DNA of 64,000 nucleotides. Source: Flavobacteriales bacterium. GTDB taxonomy: Bacteria; Bacteroidota; Bacteroidia; Flavobacteriales_F; PHOS-HE28. The DNA is taken from assembly GCA_020635655.1 (NCBI GenBank), contig JACJZI010000008.1:62001-126000 (forward strand), in the 5' to 3' direction. Positions 24,584-33,567 of this stretch are shown in pieces (the first letter of the stretch is position 1; the number at the start of each line of letters is the position of its first letter). The position numbers and the translations under genes were made by a program. Below the pieces are notes generated by a model. It was given only the letters and a program-made list of their open reading frames with translations, was not told where the DNA came from and did not search any database.

Positions 24584-26989
24584 ATGAAGTATTGGTCGTT
24601 CCTGTGCGGCGCGTTGATCGCGTCGTTCACCGCTTCGGGTCAGGATGCGGTGCTTTCCGGCAAGATCACGGATTCCAAGAGCGGCGAGACCCTGGTCGGG
24701 GTGAACGTGGTGCATGGCCCCGGTCAGGGGACCGCCACGGATGTGAACGGCAACTACCGTGTTGAATTGCCGGCGGGCAGCTACAAGCTCGCGATCAGCT
24801 TCGTAGGCTATGCGACACGGGAGGAGCAGATCACGCTGGGGGCCGGGGAGCACAGGAAGCTCGATCTGGCGCTGGATCCTGCGACCGCTGAACTGGACAT
24901 GGTGGTGGTGACCGCCGGGAAATTCGAACAGCGCGTGGGTGAAGTATCCCAATCGCTCAGCGTCCTTCGACCCGAGGTGGTGCAGAACAAGAACGTGACG
25001 AACGTGAGCGAGGTTCTCGGCCAGGTGCCGGGTGTCGTCATCATCGACGAGGACCCGCAGATCCGTGCCGGCAGCGGTTTCAGCTATGGGGCCGGCAGTC
25101 GCGTGATGGTGCTGGTGGACGACCTGCCGATCCTCAGTGGGGACATCGGGCGGGTGTCCTGGTCGGTTATCCCGACCGAGAACCTGGAACAGGTCGAGGT
25201 GATCAAGGGCGCGTCATCCGTGCTTTACGGCAGCGCTGCGCTCTCCGGCGTGATCAATGTGCGGACGGCCTACCCGCGTGCCGAGCCAACGACCCGGGTG
25301 AACGCATTCATCGGGGCCTATGACGCACCAAAGCGCAAGGAAGCGAAATGGTGGACCGGCCGGGGTCCGCTGATCGATGGGATCAACGTCTTCCATTCCC
25401 AGCAATACGGCCCGCTGGACCTGGTGCTCGGGGCCAACATCGTACAGGATGACGGATACATCGGTCCCGAAGCGGTGGGCAAGGATGTCGCGCACAAGGA
25501 CGACCTCAAATACCAGGAACCGGCGGGCTATGACCGGCGTGCCCGGGCGAACGTCGGGGTGCGTTGGCGGAACCGGAAGGTGAAGGGCCTGAACTACGGG
25601 GTGAACGCCAATGCCATCCGAGCGAGCAACACCAGTGTGTTCATCTGGGACGACATCGACAGCAACCTTTATGTGCCCGAGAACGGCACGGTCACGCGCA
25701 CCGAAGGTGTCCAGTACTACGTTGATCCGTTCATCAACTACGTGAGCGCGCAGAACACCAAGCACAGCCTTCGCATGCGCTACTATGACCAGGATTTCGA
25801 CAATTCGGGCAACCAGAGCAATGCGAGCCATTTCATCTATGGTGAGTACCAGATCCAGCAGAAGGCGGACCTTCTCGGAGAGACCGTGCTGACGGGCGGG
25901 ATAGTAGGACAGCGTACGCGTTCGGTCGCGGCCCTGTACAGCGGAAATCCGGACGGGAACGAGGTGAACACCGCCACGAACACTGCCGCGTACCTGCAAG
26001 TGGACAAGAAATTCTTTCGTGAAAAGCTCGCGATCTCAGCAGGTGTGCGCTATGAGCGTTTCAAGGTCAATCAGGACGAACAAAGCACTCCGGTCTTCAG
26101 GGCCGGTGCGACCTATCGCGTGTTGAAGGGCACGTTCCTCCGCGCCAGCTACGGTCAGGGTTTCCGTTTCCCCACGATCGGTGAGCGCTACATCACCACC
26201 AACGTGGGATCATTGAAGATCTATCCGAACCCGGACCTGGACCCCGAGGAGAGCTGGAACGTGGAGGCTGGCGTGAAGCAGGGCTTCAAGCTGGGCGGGA
26301 TCACCGGATACCTGGACCTGGTGGGCTACCAGCAGAAGTTCCACAACTACATCGAATTCACGTTCAATCAGTGGGAGACACCCACGATCCAGAACCTGCT
26401 CGGGCTCGGGTTCCGCTCCGTGAACACGGGTGACGCGCGCGTACGTGGGATCGAGGCCGAGCTGGCGGGCAAGGGCACCATCGGTCCGATCGGCCTTACG
26501 TTCCTGATGGGCTACACCTATTCACGGCCCATCTCGACCACGCCGGACCAGGAGTACAACTATGTGGAAGCTCCGAACGTGTCCTTTGACCATGCCACAT
26601 ACGCGAACAGCAGTTCCGACACGACCAACTACATCCTGAAGTTCCGCGTGGAACACCTGTTCCGGTCCGATATCCAGGCCGATTGGAAGCGTTGGTCCGC
26701 CGGCTTCAGCGTGCGCTACAACAGCCACGTCCGCAACGTGGACAACATCTTCATCCTGCTGGACAAGGAGCCCAATCCGAGCACCTCGCTCCATACGGGG
26801 ATCTCCGAATGGATGCAGACCCATCGCAGTGGCGACACGATCGTGGATGCCCGTCTGGGTGTGAAGGTGGGCAAGCACAACAAGGTGTCCTTCATCGTCA
26901 ACAATCTGCTGGACCTGGAATATGCCATCCGACCGCTCACGGTGGAGGCGCCCCGCATGTTCCAATTGCAGTGGAGCACCCACATCTGA
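24584..26989 (+). CDS. TonB-dependent outer-membrane receptor with carboxypeptidase-like N-domain
   Basis: This 801-aa protein starts with a signal peptide (MKYWSFLCGALIASFTASGQ). A carboxypeptidase-regulatory-like domain follows (GKITDSKSGETLVGVNVV, ATDVNGNYRVELPAGSY), then the plug domain with VVVTAGKFEQRVGEVSQS and NLEQVEVIKGASSVLYGS. A beta-barrel ends in an aromatic-rich strand (RMFQLQWSTHI). It imports an unknown ligand using ExbB/ExbD energy; an exbBD operon is at 33.7 kb. No linked SusD-like gene is present. Confidence 0.95.
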   Translation: MKYWSFLCGALIASFTASGQDAVLSGKITDSKSGETLVGVNVVHGPGQGTATDVNGNYRVELPAGSYKLAISFVGYATREEQITLGAGEHRKLDLALDPATAELDMVVVTAGKFEQRVGEVSQSLSVLRPEVVQNKNVTNVSEVLGQVPGVVIIDEDPQIRAGSGFSYGAGSRVMVLVDDLPILSGDIGRVSWSVIPTENLEQVEVIKGASSVLYGSAALSGVINVRTAYPRAEPTTRVNAFIGAYDAPKRKEAKWWTGRGPLIDGINVFHSQQYGPLDLVLGANIVQDDGYIGPEAVGKDVAHKDDLKYQEPAGYDRRARANVGVRWRNRKVKGLNYGVNANAIRASNTSVFIWDDIDSNLYVPENGTVTRTEGVQYYVDPFINYVSAQNTKHSLRMRYYDQDFDNSGNQSNASHFIYGEYQIQQKADLLGETVLTGGIVGQRTRSVAALYSGNPDGNEVNTATNTAAYLQVDKKFFREKLAISAGVRYERFKVNQDEQSTPVFRAGATYRVLKGTFLRASYGQGFRFPTIGERYITTNVGSLKIYPNPDLDPEESWNVEAGVKQGFKLGGITGYLDLVGYQQKFHNYIEFTFNQWETPTIQNLLGLGFRSVNTGDARVRGIEAELAGKGTIGPIGLTFLMGYTYSRPISTTPDQEYNYVEAPNVSFDHATYANSSSDTTNYILKFRVEHLFRSDIQADWKRWSAGFSVRYNSHVRNVDNIFILLDKEPNPSTSLHTGISEWMQTHRSGDTIVDARLGVKVGKHNKVSFIVNNLLDLEYAIRPLTVEAPRMFQLQWSTHI

Positions 26990-26994
26990 GCGCC

Positions 26995-27741
26995 GTGCGC
27001 ATCCTCGGGATCATTCCGGCGCGCTTTGCCAGCTCCCGGCTCCCGGGGAAGCCGTTGCTGGATATCGGGGGGCTTTCGATGTTGCAACGGGTGTACGCGC
27101 GCGCCGCTCAAGCGCGAACACTGGACCGGGTCGTGGTGGCCACGGACGATCAGCGGGTGTACGCGCACGCAGAGAGCTTCGGGGCTCATGTGGTCATGAC
27201 CTCGCCGGACCATCCCAGCGGAACGGACCGAAGCCATGAGGCCTGGTCACGGGTGGCGGATGGGCATGAGGGCGTGGTGAACATCCAGGGCGATGAACCG
27301 TTCCTGGACCCCGAGCAGATCGACCTGCTGGGAGAAGCCCTGCAAGACCCTGGAACAGGGATCGTGACCCTGGCCAAGGCGATCACCGCGGACGAGGAGT
27401 TGGACGACCCAGGCGAGGCGCACGTCGTGGTGGACAAGGACATGAACGCATTGTATTTCAGTCGGGCCGCCATCCCCTTTCTGCGCGATCGGTCGGCCGG
27501 GCCGCGGCATGCCATGTTCCCGTTCCTCAAGCATGTGGGTATCTATGGTTATCGTGCGTCCGTGCTCGAACGCATCGTGGGCATGCCACCCTCGGCGTTG
27601 GAACGTGCGGAACATCTGGAACAACTGCGTTGGCTGGAGAACGGGTTCCGCGTTCGCGTGGTGCGCACGGAGAACGACAGTTTCTGTGTGGATACCGAGG
27701 CCGACCTGGCGGAGGCAAGACGTCGCGTGAAGGCATTGTAA
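26995..27741 (+). CDS. kdsB: 3-deoxy-manno-octulosonate cytidylyltransferase
   Basis: KdsB activates KDO to CMP-KDO for lipopolysaccharide. From the GTG at 26995 the protein reads VRILGIIPARFASSRLPGKP, the family N-terminus, followed by VVVATDDQRVYAHA, HPSGTDRSHEA, VVNIQGDEPF and KHVGIYGYRASVLER. It is 248 aa, normal length. The GTG lies 5 bp after the receptor stop; no ATG is available near the conserved N-terminus, so GTG is the start. Confidence 0.95.
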   Translation: MRILGIIPARFASSRLPGKPLLDIGGLSMLQRVYARAAQARTLDRVVVATDDQRVYAHAESFGAHVVMTSPDHPSGTDRSHEAWSRVADGHEGVVNIQGDEPFLDPEQIDLLGEALQDPGTGIVTLAKAITADEELDDPGEAHVVVDKDMNALYFSRAAIPFLRDRSAGPRHAMFPFLKHVGIYGYRASVLERIVGMPPSALERAEHLEQLRWLENGFRVRVVRTENDSFCVDTEADLAEARRRVKAL

Positions 27742-27745
27742 TTTG
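27739..27745 (+). promoter_or_regulatory. -7-box-like TAATTTG overlapping the kdsB stop codon
   Basis: TAATTTG overlaps the kdsB TAA stop (27739-27741) and lies 11 nt before the next ATG (27757). Confidence 0.4.
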
Positions 27746-27756
27746 GTCCTCCCGGA

Positions 27757-28809
27757 ATGAAGCTGGAAAGGGAGATCCACGAACTGCTTTACGGTCACGA
27801 TTGTGTGATCGTACCCGGGTTCGGCGGCTTCCTCACGCACTACCGTCCGGCCCGCATCGATGAGGTGCACCAGGTGGTGCATCCTCCATCGAAGGAGGTC
27901 AGCTTCAACCGCAATCTGGTCCGCAATGATGGGCTTCTTGCGGACCAGGTCGCTCGGCGGGAGGGCATCGGCTTCGATGAGGCCGGCATGCGCATCGCCT
28001 ATGAGGTGACCGATCGGATGCAACGCCTGGAGCGTCAAGGACGGTTGGAAATGCCGCGGATCGGCACGTTCTTCATGGACGATTCGTCCAACCTGCAGTT
28101 CGAACCGGACCGCCGCGTGAACTTCCTGCGGGATGCCTTCGGGCTGCGTCCCGTACCTGCGTCCCCCCTTCAGCGCCCTGCAGTGCGTCCGATCGTTCGG
28201 CCCGCAGTGCGCGCCATGGAGCAAGCAACGTCGGGTCCGCGGAGCAGCGCACCCATCTCCCGGAACTGGATCTGGGCGGCGGCCGGAGCTGTGTTGCTGC
28301 TGGCCCTGGGCACCACCTATTGGGCTGTCAGCAGTTCGGGGAAGGCCAAGGCCGTCTGGAGCGGCATCGAGCTCTTCGGTCCCATGGAACAGGAGGAATA
28401 CCGGCCCAGGACCGCCGAGTTCGACATGAGCGGAACTTTGCCCGACCTGCATTGGATGCCCGCCGACGACCTTCGCGGGGTGCGGGAACTGCCCGTCACA
28501 GGACAGGAAGGCATGCTCTTTCCCGTGGACCTAGGGCCTGAGGTCGCCGCTCCAGAAAGCACTGCTGTGGCGGTGCCCACCGCGCATGACAAGTACCACG
28601 TGATCGGCGGGTGCTTCAGTATCCGGGAGAACGCCGATCGGTTCATCGCGGAACTGGTCGCCAACGGGTTCCCCGCGCATCTGGTGGACGAGTACAAGGG
28701 CTTGTACCGGGTCGCCTTCGGCAGCTATCCGCAAAAGGCCGCTGCGTTGGAGGCGTTGCAGGCGGTGCGCCGTGAACATGCGCCGGAGGCTTGGCTGTTG
28801 GTGAGATGA
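27757..28809 (+). CDS. HU-CCDC81 / SPOR domain membrane protein
   Basis: This 350-aa protein has three parts. Residues 1-130 (MKLEREIHELLYGHDCVIVP, GFGGFLTHYRPAR, KEVSFNRNLVRNDGLLADQV, MPRIGTFFMDD) match the paired HU-CCDC81 modules of Bacteroidota. One membrane helix follows near residue 170 (WIWAAAGAVLLLALGTTYWA). A periplasmic C-terminal SPOR domain starts at YHVIGGCFSIRENADRFIAE. SPOR domains bind denuded peptidoglycan at division sites, so a division or envelope role is likely. What the cytoplasmic HU-like part binds is unknown. Confidence 0.9.
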   Translation: MKLEREIHELLYGHDCVIVPGFGGFLTHYRPARIDEVHQVVHPPSKEVSFNRNLVRNDGLLADQVARREGIGFDEAGMRIAYEVTDRMQRLERQGRLEMPRIGTFFMDDSSNLQFEPDRRVNFLRDAFGLRPVPASPLQRPAVRPIVRPAVRAMEQATSGPRSSAPISRNWIWAAAGAVLLLALGTTYWAVSSSGKAKAVWSGIELFGPMEQEEYRPRTAEFDMSGTLPDLHWMPADDLRGVRELPVTGQEGMLFPVDLGPEVAAPESTAVAVPTAHDKYHVIGGCFSIRENADRFIAELVANGFPAHLVDEYKGLYRVAFGSYPQKAAALEALQAVRREHAPEAWLLVR

Positions 28810-28833
28810 GCGGTGCTGGCATTTCATCGGGCC

Positions 28834-28841
28834 TACATTTG
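28834..28841 (+). promoter_or_regulatory. -7 box TACATTTG for the 131-aa protein
   Basis: Exact TAnnTTTG, 20 nt before the ATG at 28862. Confidence 0.6.
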
Positions 28842-28861
28842 CGCCGCCCCGAGAACCGGCC

Positions 28862-29257
28862 ATGAGCGAGGAGATCCAACAGGAGGCGTGCACCATCAGG
28901 TTCATGGACAACGACATTGTTCATGTCCATTTCCTGGATGGACGGCTGGTGACCCCGGAGGACGTGCAGACCATGTTCGATGCCCTGGAGGCCCATAGGA
29001 AAGGCCGCAAGGCCTTGCTCATGGTGAGCGTGGGCGAGAAGACCACCATGACCAACGAGGCGCGTGCTTATGCGAGCGCGCCCGACAGTTCACGATACAT
29101 CGCTGCGGATGCGATCATCCTACGCGATTTCAGCCACCAGCTGGCGGCCAATGTCTTTGTCCGCTACCATAAGCCGGGCCGACCCATCCAAATGTTCCCC
29201 GACAAGGAGAGCGCCAAGACCTGGCTCATGGAACAACACCATTTGATCGAGCCATGA
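28862..29257 (+). CDS. STAS-like small cytoplasmic protein, unknown
   Basis: This 131-aa soluble protein has no signal peptide. The alternating strand/helix pattern (IVHVHFLDGRLVTPEDVQTM, GRKALLMVSVGEKTTMTNEA, FPDKESAKTWLMEQHH) resembles STAS/SEC14-like domains found as single-domain proteins in Bacteroidota, but I cannot place it firmly. Its stop overlaps the start of the next gene (ATGA). Confidence 0.7.
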   Translation: MSEEIQQEACTIRFMDNDIVHVHFLDGRLVTPEDVQTMFDALEAHRKGRKALLMVSVGEKTTMTNEARAYASAPDSSRYIAADAIILRDFSHQLAANVFVRYHKPGRPIQMFPDKESAKTWLMEQHHLIEP

Positions 29258-29895
29258 TGCCCCGTACCATGCTGCTGAGCGCATCCTGCCTGGCCCTCGC
29301 CCTGCAGGCCCAGGTCATAGATCCCGTGCCGCAGAGGACCATCAAGGTGGGCAAGGCCGAGGTCACGGCACTGGCCGTGGCCCCGAAGGGCGATCGTGTC
29401 CTCGTGGCCACCGACAAGGGTGCGGAGCTCATCGACATCGAGAGCGGAAAGAAGGTGCAGGACCTCCCCTACGAGGAGGATGGAAGCACCATCGTCTACT
29501 ATGCGGCCTTCAATGACAACGGTGAGTTCGTCGTGCTCATCGGTCGCACCGGCAAACGCGAAGTATGGGACGTGAAGAGCGGGAAGATCGACAAGATGTT
29601 GAACAAACATCGATGGATCCCCGATCCACGTGCGACCAAGGCACTGGGTCTCGACATGTCCAATTCCGAGTTCGATCGGTTCTACCAACAATCCACGGCG
29701 GTCAACGAGGGGATCACGGCAGAGGCCGTCAAGGATGGTGCCGTGGAGTTCAAGGATGGCGAGGGAAAGGTCCTGCAGCGACTGGAATTCCCGGAGAACA
29801 GGGACCAACACCATCGTGCCCCCTGCCTCTTCCACGATGTGTGGTTCATCACGGGCACCGATGACGGACGTGTACTGTTCTACAAGGTGAAGTGA
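29254..29895 (+). CDS. Exported protein with WD40/PQQ-like beta-propeller fragment
   Basis: This 213-aa protein has a signal peptide (MMPRTMLLSASCLALALQAQ). Short blade-like repeats follow: VTALAVAPKGDRVLVATDKG, IVYYAAFNDNGEFVVLIGRT, and a final FITGTDDGRVLFYKVK. That is too few blades for a complete propeller. The start overlaps the previous stop by 4 bp, so the two are co-expressed. Function unknown. Confidence 0.75.
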   Translation: MMPRTMLLSASCLALALQAQVIDPVPQRTIKVGKAEVTALAVAPKGDRVLVATDKGAELIDIESGKKVQDLPYEEDGSTIVYYAAFNDNGEFVVLIGRTGKREVWDVKSGKIDKMLNKHRWIPDPRATKALGLDMSNSEFDRFYQQSTAVNEGITAEAVKDGAVEFKDGEGKVLQRLEFPENRDQHHRAPCLFHDVWFITGTDDGRVLFYKVK

Positions 29896-29911
29896 ACGCC
29901 GGCGCGCCGGC

Positions 29912-29919
29912 TACTTTTG
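29912..29919 (+). promoter_or_regulatory. -7 box TACTTTTG for the thioesterase
   Basis: Exact TAnnTTTG ending 7 nt before the ATG at 29927; transcription would begin at or within a few bases of the start codon. Confidence 0.6.
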
Positions 29920-29926
29920 CCTGCGC

Positions 29927-30451
29927 ATGAGCGATCCGAACAAAGGGCGGCCGGTCAGCGAGAGCCTGGCCGAGACCACGCACCTGGTACTGCCGAACGA
30001 CACCAACACCCTGGGCAATCTGATGGGCGGCCAGCTCCTGAAATGGCTCGACATCGCCTGTGCGATCAGCGCCCACCGCCATAGCAAGCGGGTCGTGGTC
30101 ACCGTGGCCGTGAACCACGTCAGCTTCGACCGACCGATCAAGCTGGGTGATTTTGTGACGATCCGCAGCCAGGTGAGCCGCGCGTTCAGCACCAGCATGG
30201 AGGTGTGGGCGGACGTTTGGGTGGAGGACCACGTGAGCGGCAGGAAGATCCGCTGCAACAACGCGATCTACACCTTTGTGGCCGTGGACAACGCCGGCAG
30301 CCCGATCGAGGTGCCCGAGGTGGTTCCGAGCAACGAGGAGGAACAGCGGAGGTACGACGGTGCCCTACGCAGGCGGCAATTGCGGCTCATCCTGGCCGGG
30401 AAGATGCGGCCTGAAGAGGCCACCGAGCTGCGCGCCCTTTTCCCGAAGTGA
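29927..30451 (+). CDS. Acyl-CoA thioesterase (hotdog fold)
   Basis: This 174-aa protein has the YciA/BFIT-type hotdog signature: LPNDTNTLGNLMGGQLLKWL (helix with the catalytic Asn/Asp region), AVNHVSFDRPIKLGDFVTIR and the EVWADVWVEDHVSG strand. It hydrolyses acyl-CoA; chain length preference cannot be read. A C-terminal basic tail (RRYDGALRRRQLRLIL) is also typical of the family. Confidence 0.9.
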   Translation: MSDPNKGRPVSESLAETTHLVLPNDTNTLGNLMGGQLLKWLDIACAISAHRHSKRVVVTVAVNHVSFDRPIKLGDFVTIRSQVSRAFSTSMEVWADVWVEDHVSGRKIRCNNAIYTFVAVDNAGSPIEVPEVVPSNEEEQRRYDGALRRRQLRLILAGKMRPEEATELRALFPK

Positions 30452-30540
30452 TCGGGCGCAGCCCAATTGATCGGCCCTCTGCGCAGCGCGCTTTTCGGGA
30501 ACCCGTGATGGGGTGCGGGATGAAGCAGTGACTTCCTTCA

Positions 30541-30564
30541 GAGCGGTCCCTCAATGGACCGCTC
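30541..30564. terminator. Hairpin between convergent genes, probable terminator
   Basis: A perfect 9-bp stem GAGCGGTCC / GGACCGCTC (30541-30549 with 30556-30564). No T-run follows on either strand, so it is a weaker call. Confidence 0.5.
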
Positions 30565-30568
30565 CTGA

Positions 30569-31546
30569 TCAGGGCTGTGCCGCCCGGGCGATCGTCGGTA
30601 GGTCCTGCTTCTCCATGCAATGGAAATGACCTTGGGGGCATTTCGCGAAGCCGATCTTGGAGCAGGGGCGGCACTTCAACCCCGGTACTTCGGCGATGAC
30701 GGCCCGTTCGGGATGCTGGGGGATGTAGGGCCCCATGCCGAAGGCCGGCACCGTGTTGCCCCAGATGCTCACCACCTTCTTCTGAAAGGCCGCGGCCAGA
30801 TGCATCGCACCGCTGTCGTGGGCGATCACGCTGTTCGCTTGACGGATCAATGAAGCGCTGCCCAGCAGATCGTACCGACCGGCCGCATCGTAGCACCTGC
30901 CCCCGATCTCGGTCTGTATGGCAGCGGCGGTCGGCTTGTCCACATCACCGCCGATCAGCACGATCGGGCCCTCTATCGCCTGTGCCAGGGCGATCAGTTT
31001 GTGCAAGGGGAGCCGCTTCGTGGCGTGCGCCCCGCCAATGGCCACCGCCGTGTAGCCCTGCTGATGGGAAGGCGGCAACGATCGCATGTCCACTTCCCGG
31101 TCCTGAGGAATGAAAAGCTCCAACCCCTGGTGGTCGTTCTTCACGCCGAGCCCCGCGACCGTGGAGAGGTATCGGTCCACGATATGGACCCTGGGCAGTC
31201 GGTCGATCTTCAGGTTCACCAACGACCACTTCTCGATGTTCAGCTTGGGGAAGCTTGTCGCCGGAACGCCCAGGGCCCACTTGATCCGGGCCGACCGCAG
31301 GTTGTGGTGCAGGTCGACCACGCGGTCGAAGCCATCCTCCTTCAGTTCCCTGACGAGATCACCGAAGTGGTCTTGCAGCACGTGCACCCGGTCGACATGG
31401 GGGGAGTGACGCACCAGGTCGGCAAAGGCCTCCTTGGTGGCGAAATGGACCTTCACGTCCTTCACCTGTTGCTTCAAGCAACGAAGCACCGGGCTGGTCA
31501 GCACGATGTCGCCGATGGAACTGAAGCGGATGACCAGGACCTTCAT
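30569..31546 (-). CDS. Glycosyltransferase family 9 (heptosyltransferase-like)
   Basis: The 325-aa protein starts MKVLVIRFSSIGDIVLTSPV, the GT9/ADP-heptose transferase N-terminus. It has the C-terminal Rossmann segments EGPIVLIGGDVDKPTAAAIQ, VIAHDSGAMHLAAAF and VSIWGNTVPAFGMGPY. It likely adds a sugar to the lipid A core. The C-terminal CRPCSKIGFAKCP cluster resembles the Cys-rich tail seen in many GT9 proteins. The start at 31546 is supported by a -7 box 14 nt upstream. Confidence 0.92.
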   Translation of the reverse strand: MKVLVIRFSSIGDIVLTSPVLRCLKQQVKDVKVHFATKEAFADLVRHSPHVDRVHVLQDHFGDLVRELKEDGFDRVVDLHHNLRSARIKWALGVPATSFPKLNIEKWSLVNLKIDRLPRVHIVDRYLSTVAGLGVKNDHQGLELFIPQDREVDMRSLPPSHQQGYTAVAIGGAHATKRLPLHKLIALAQAIEGPIVLIGGDVDKPTAAAIQTEIGGRCYDAAGRYDLLGSASLIRQANSVIAHDSGAMHLAAAFQKKVVSIWGNTVPAFGMGPYIPQHPERAVIAEVPGLKCRPCSKIGFAKCPQGHFHCMEKQDLPTIARAAQP

Positions 31547-31560
31547 GAGTGCGGGAAGGC

Positions 31561-31568
31561 CAAAAGTA
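31561..31568 (-). promoter_or_regulatory. -7 box TACTTTTG for the GT9 gene
   Basis: Exact TAnnTTTG on the minus strand, 14 nt before the ATG at 31546. Confidence 0.6.
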
Positions 31569-31646
31569 GCCGGGCGCGGATGCTCGGGTGAGGAGCACTC
31601 CCGAAAGACCTTCAATGCGGATGTCGACTTCCCTGCTGCGTGCCGT

Positions 31647-31653
31647 TAATTCG
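31647..31653 (+). promoter_or_regulatory. -7-box-like TAATTCG for tatD
   Basis: TAATTCG ends 5 nt before the tatD ATG at 31659; shorter and less exact than the consensus. Confidence 0.35.
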
Positions 31654-31658
31654 CCCCG

Positions 31659-32426
31659 ATGTTCGTTGATACGCACGCCCATCTTTACCACAAGCAGTTC
31701 GACAGTGATCGCCAGGAGATGCTCCAACGGGCCTTGGACGCGGGTGTGCGAAGGATCTACCTGCCCAACATCGATGCGGAGAGCATCGATGCGATGCATG
31801 CGCTCGAGGATGCCTACCCGGACCTTTGTCGCTCCATGATGGGACTGCATCCCTGCTCGGTGGGTGAGGACCCCTCGGCCGAACTCGACCGCGTCAGAAT
31901 ACTGCTAGCGAGCGGCCGGTATTGGGCGGTCGGCGAGATCGGGATCGACCTGCATTGGGACAGGACCTGGCTTGAGCAGCAACAGGAGGCATTCCGGCAG
32001 CAGCTGCGTTGGGCCAAGGAACTGGCTTTGCCGGTGGTGATCCATTGCCGGGAAAGCTTTGACGAGGTGCTCGCGATCGTGGAGGACGAACACGACGCGA
32101 ACCTGACCGGGGTCTTCCACTGCTTCACGGGAACTGAGGGCCAGGGCCGACGCATCCTTGACCTCGATGGGTTCCATCTGGGCATCGGTGGTGTGATCAC
32201 CTTCTCCAAGAGCGGTCTGGCGGAGACCATGGCACGGCTGGGGCCCGATCGCTGCGTACTGGAGACCGACGCGCCCTATCTGGCACCGACCCCGCATCGC
32301 GGCAAACGCAACGAAAGTGCGTACATCCCGCTTGTGGCGGAGGCCCTGGCATTGGCCACCGGCCGGCCCATTGATGAGGTCGCCCACATCACCACAAGGA
32401 ACGCTGAGAAGCTCTTCGAGGAATGA
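31659..32426 (+). CDS. tatD: TatD-family metal-dependent hydrolase
   Basis: This 255-aa TIM-barrel hydrolase starts MFVDTHAHLYHKQFDSD, giving the HxH metal site. It also has GEIGIDLHWD, VVIHCRESFDEVL, GVFHCFTG and LETDAPYLAPTPHRGKRNE. Family members are 3'-5' DNA exonucleases or deacylases. The stop overlaps the next start by 4 bp, coupling it to the asparaginase gene. Confidence 0.95.
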   Translation: MFVDTHAHLYHKQFDSDRQEMLQRALDAGVRRIYLPNIDAESIDAMHALEDAYPDLCRSMMGLHPCSVGEDPSAELDRVRILLASGRYWAVGEIGIDLHWDRTWLEQQQEAFRQQLRWAKELALPVVIHCRESFDEVLAIVEDEHDANLTGVFHCFTGTEGQGRRILDLDGFHLGIGGVITFSKSGLAETMARLGPDRCVLETDAPYLAPTPHRGKRNESAYIPLVAEALALATGRPIDEVAHITTRNAEKLFEE

Positions 32427-33454
32427 CAGGCCCTTCCGTGCTCATCATCTACACGGGTGGCACCATAGGCATGCTGCGCGATCCGCGTTCCGGCGTGATG
32501 CGACCGATGGACCTGGAACGCCTGGAGGAGCAGGTGCCCGAACTGCAGAGCATGGGCGTGCGTCTCGACAGCGTCAGTTTCGAGACCCCACTGGACAGTT
32601 CCGACATCGGGCCGAACGATTGGCTGCGGATCGCAACGATGATCGGTGCGCACTATGCCCGGTACGACGGCTTCGTGGTGTTGCACGGAAGTGATACCAT
32701 GGCCTACACGGCATCGGCGTTGAGCTTTCTTCTCGAGGGTCTGGGCAAACCCGTCGTGCTCACGGGAAGCCAGCTGCCCATCGGCAGTATCCGAACGGAT
32801 GCGCGGGAGAACCTGATCACCGCTGTCGAGATCGCCGCGGCCCATGATGATCAGGGCCGGCCGCTGGTCCCGGAGGTGGCGGTCTATTTCGAGTACCGGC
32901 TCTATCGCGGGAACCGCACGGTGAAGGTCCATGCCGAGCGTTTCCAAGCCTTCCGCTCACCCAACTGGCCGGAGCTGGCCGAGGCTGGCGTGCACATCCG
33001 ATACGATCGTGCCGCCATCCTGCCGCATCGTGACCGCCCCTTCAAAGTGCATGAGAAGCTCGATACCGGTGTGGGTGTCCTGCGTCTGTTCCCCGGGATC
33101 CGGAGCGAATGGATGGACGCCATGCTCGGGACCGAACGGCTGGAGGCCCTCGTGATGACCTCGTTCGGCAGTGGCAACGGGCCCACGGACCCGCAATTCC
33201 TGGACGCTCTTCGGCGCGCGCGTGCCCGGGGCATTTCCATCATCAATGTCACGCAATGTGACGGTGGCCGGGTGGAGCAGGGCCGGTATGCCACCAGCGC
33301 GGCCTTCAACGACCTGGGTGTCGTGCCCGGGGCGGACCTGACCGTCGAGGCCGCGCTCACCAAATGCATGTTCCTGCTCGGACAAGGCCATCGGGACGAG
33401 GCACTTTCGGAAGGGATGAGGAACCCGGTCGCCGGAGAGTTAACCCTGGCTTAA
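32423..33454 (+). CDS. ansA: Type I L-asparaginase
   Basis: This 343-aa cytoplasmic asparaginase has both catalytic threonine motifs: YTGGTIGM at residues 10-17 and LHGSDTMAYTASAL near residue 90. It also has VVLTGSQLPIGSIRTDAREN and the C-terminal INVTQCDGGRVEQGRY. There is no signal peptide, consistent with type I. The ATG overlaps the tatD stop. Confidence 0.94.
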   Translation: MTGPSVLIIYTGGTIGMLRDPRSGVMRPMDLERLEEQVPELQSMGVRLDSVSFETPLDSSDIGPNDWLRIATMIGAHYARYDGFVVLHGSDTMAYTASALSFLLEGLGKPVVLTGSQLPIGSIRTDARENLITAVEIAAAHDDQGRPLVPEVAVYFEYRLYRGNRTVKVHAERFQAFRSPNWPELAEAGVHIRYDRAAILPHRDRPFKVHEKLDTGVGVLRLFPGIRSEWMDAMLGTERLEALVMTSFGSGNGPTDPQFLDALRRARARGISIINVTQCDGGRVEQGRYATSAAFNDLGVVPGADLTVEAALTKCMFLLGQGHRDEALSEGMRNPVAGELTLA

Positions 33455-33518
33455 CGGACCGCTTGTTGCACGGGCCATACCGCAGGTCGATCCTCCGTGC
33501 TTGGGATGATCCTTTTTG

Positions 33519-33525
33519 TAATTTG
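33519..33525 (+). promoter_or_regulatory. -7-box-like TAATTTG upstream of tRNA-Ser
   Basis: TAATTTG(G) lies 42 nt before the tRNA 5' end, suitable for a precursor with a short 5' leader. Confidence 0.4.
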
Positions 33526-33567
33526 GCCGCCCGCAGGATGGGAGAGAGGAACCCACCTCGGCGAAAC

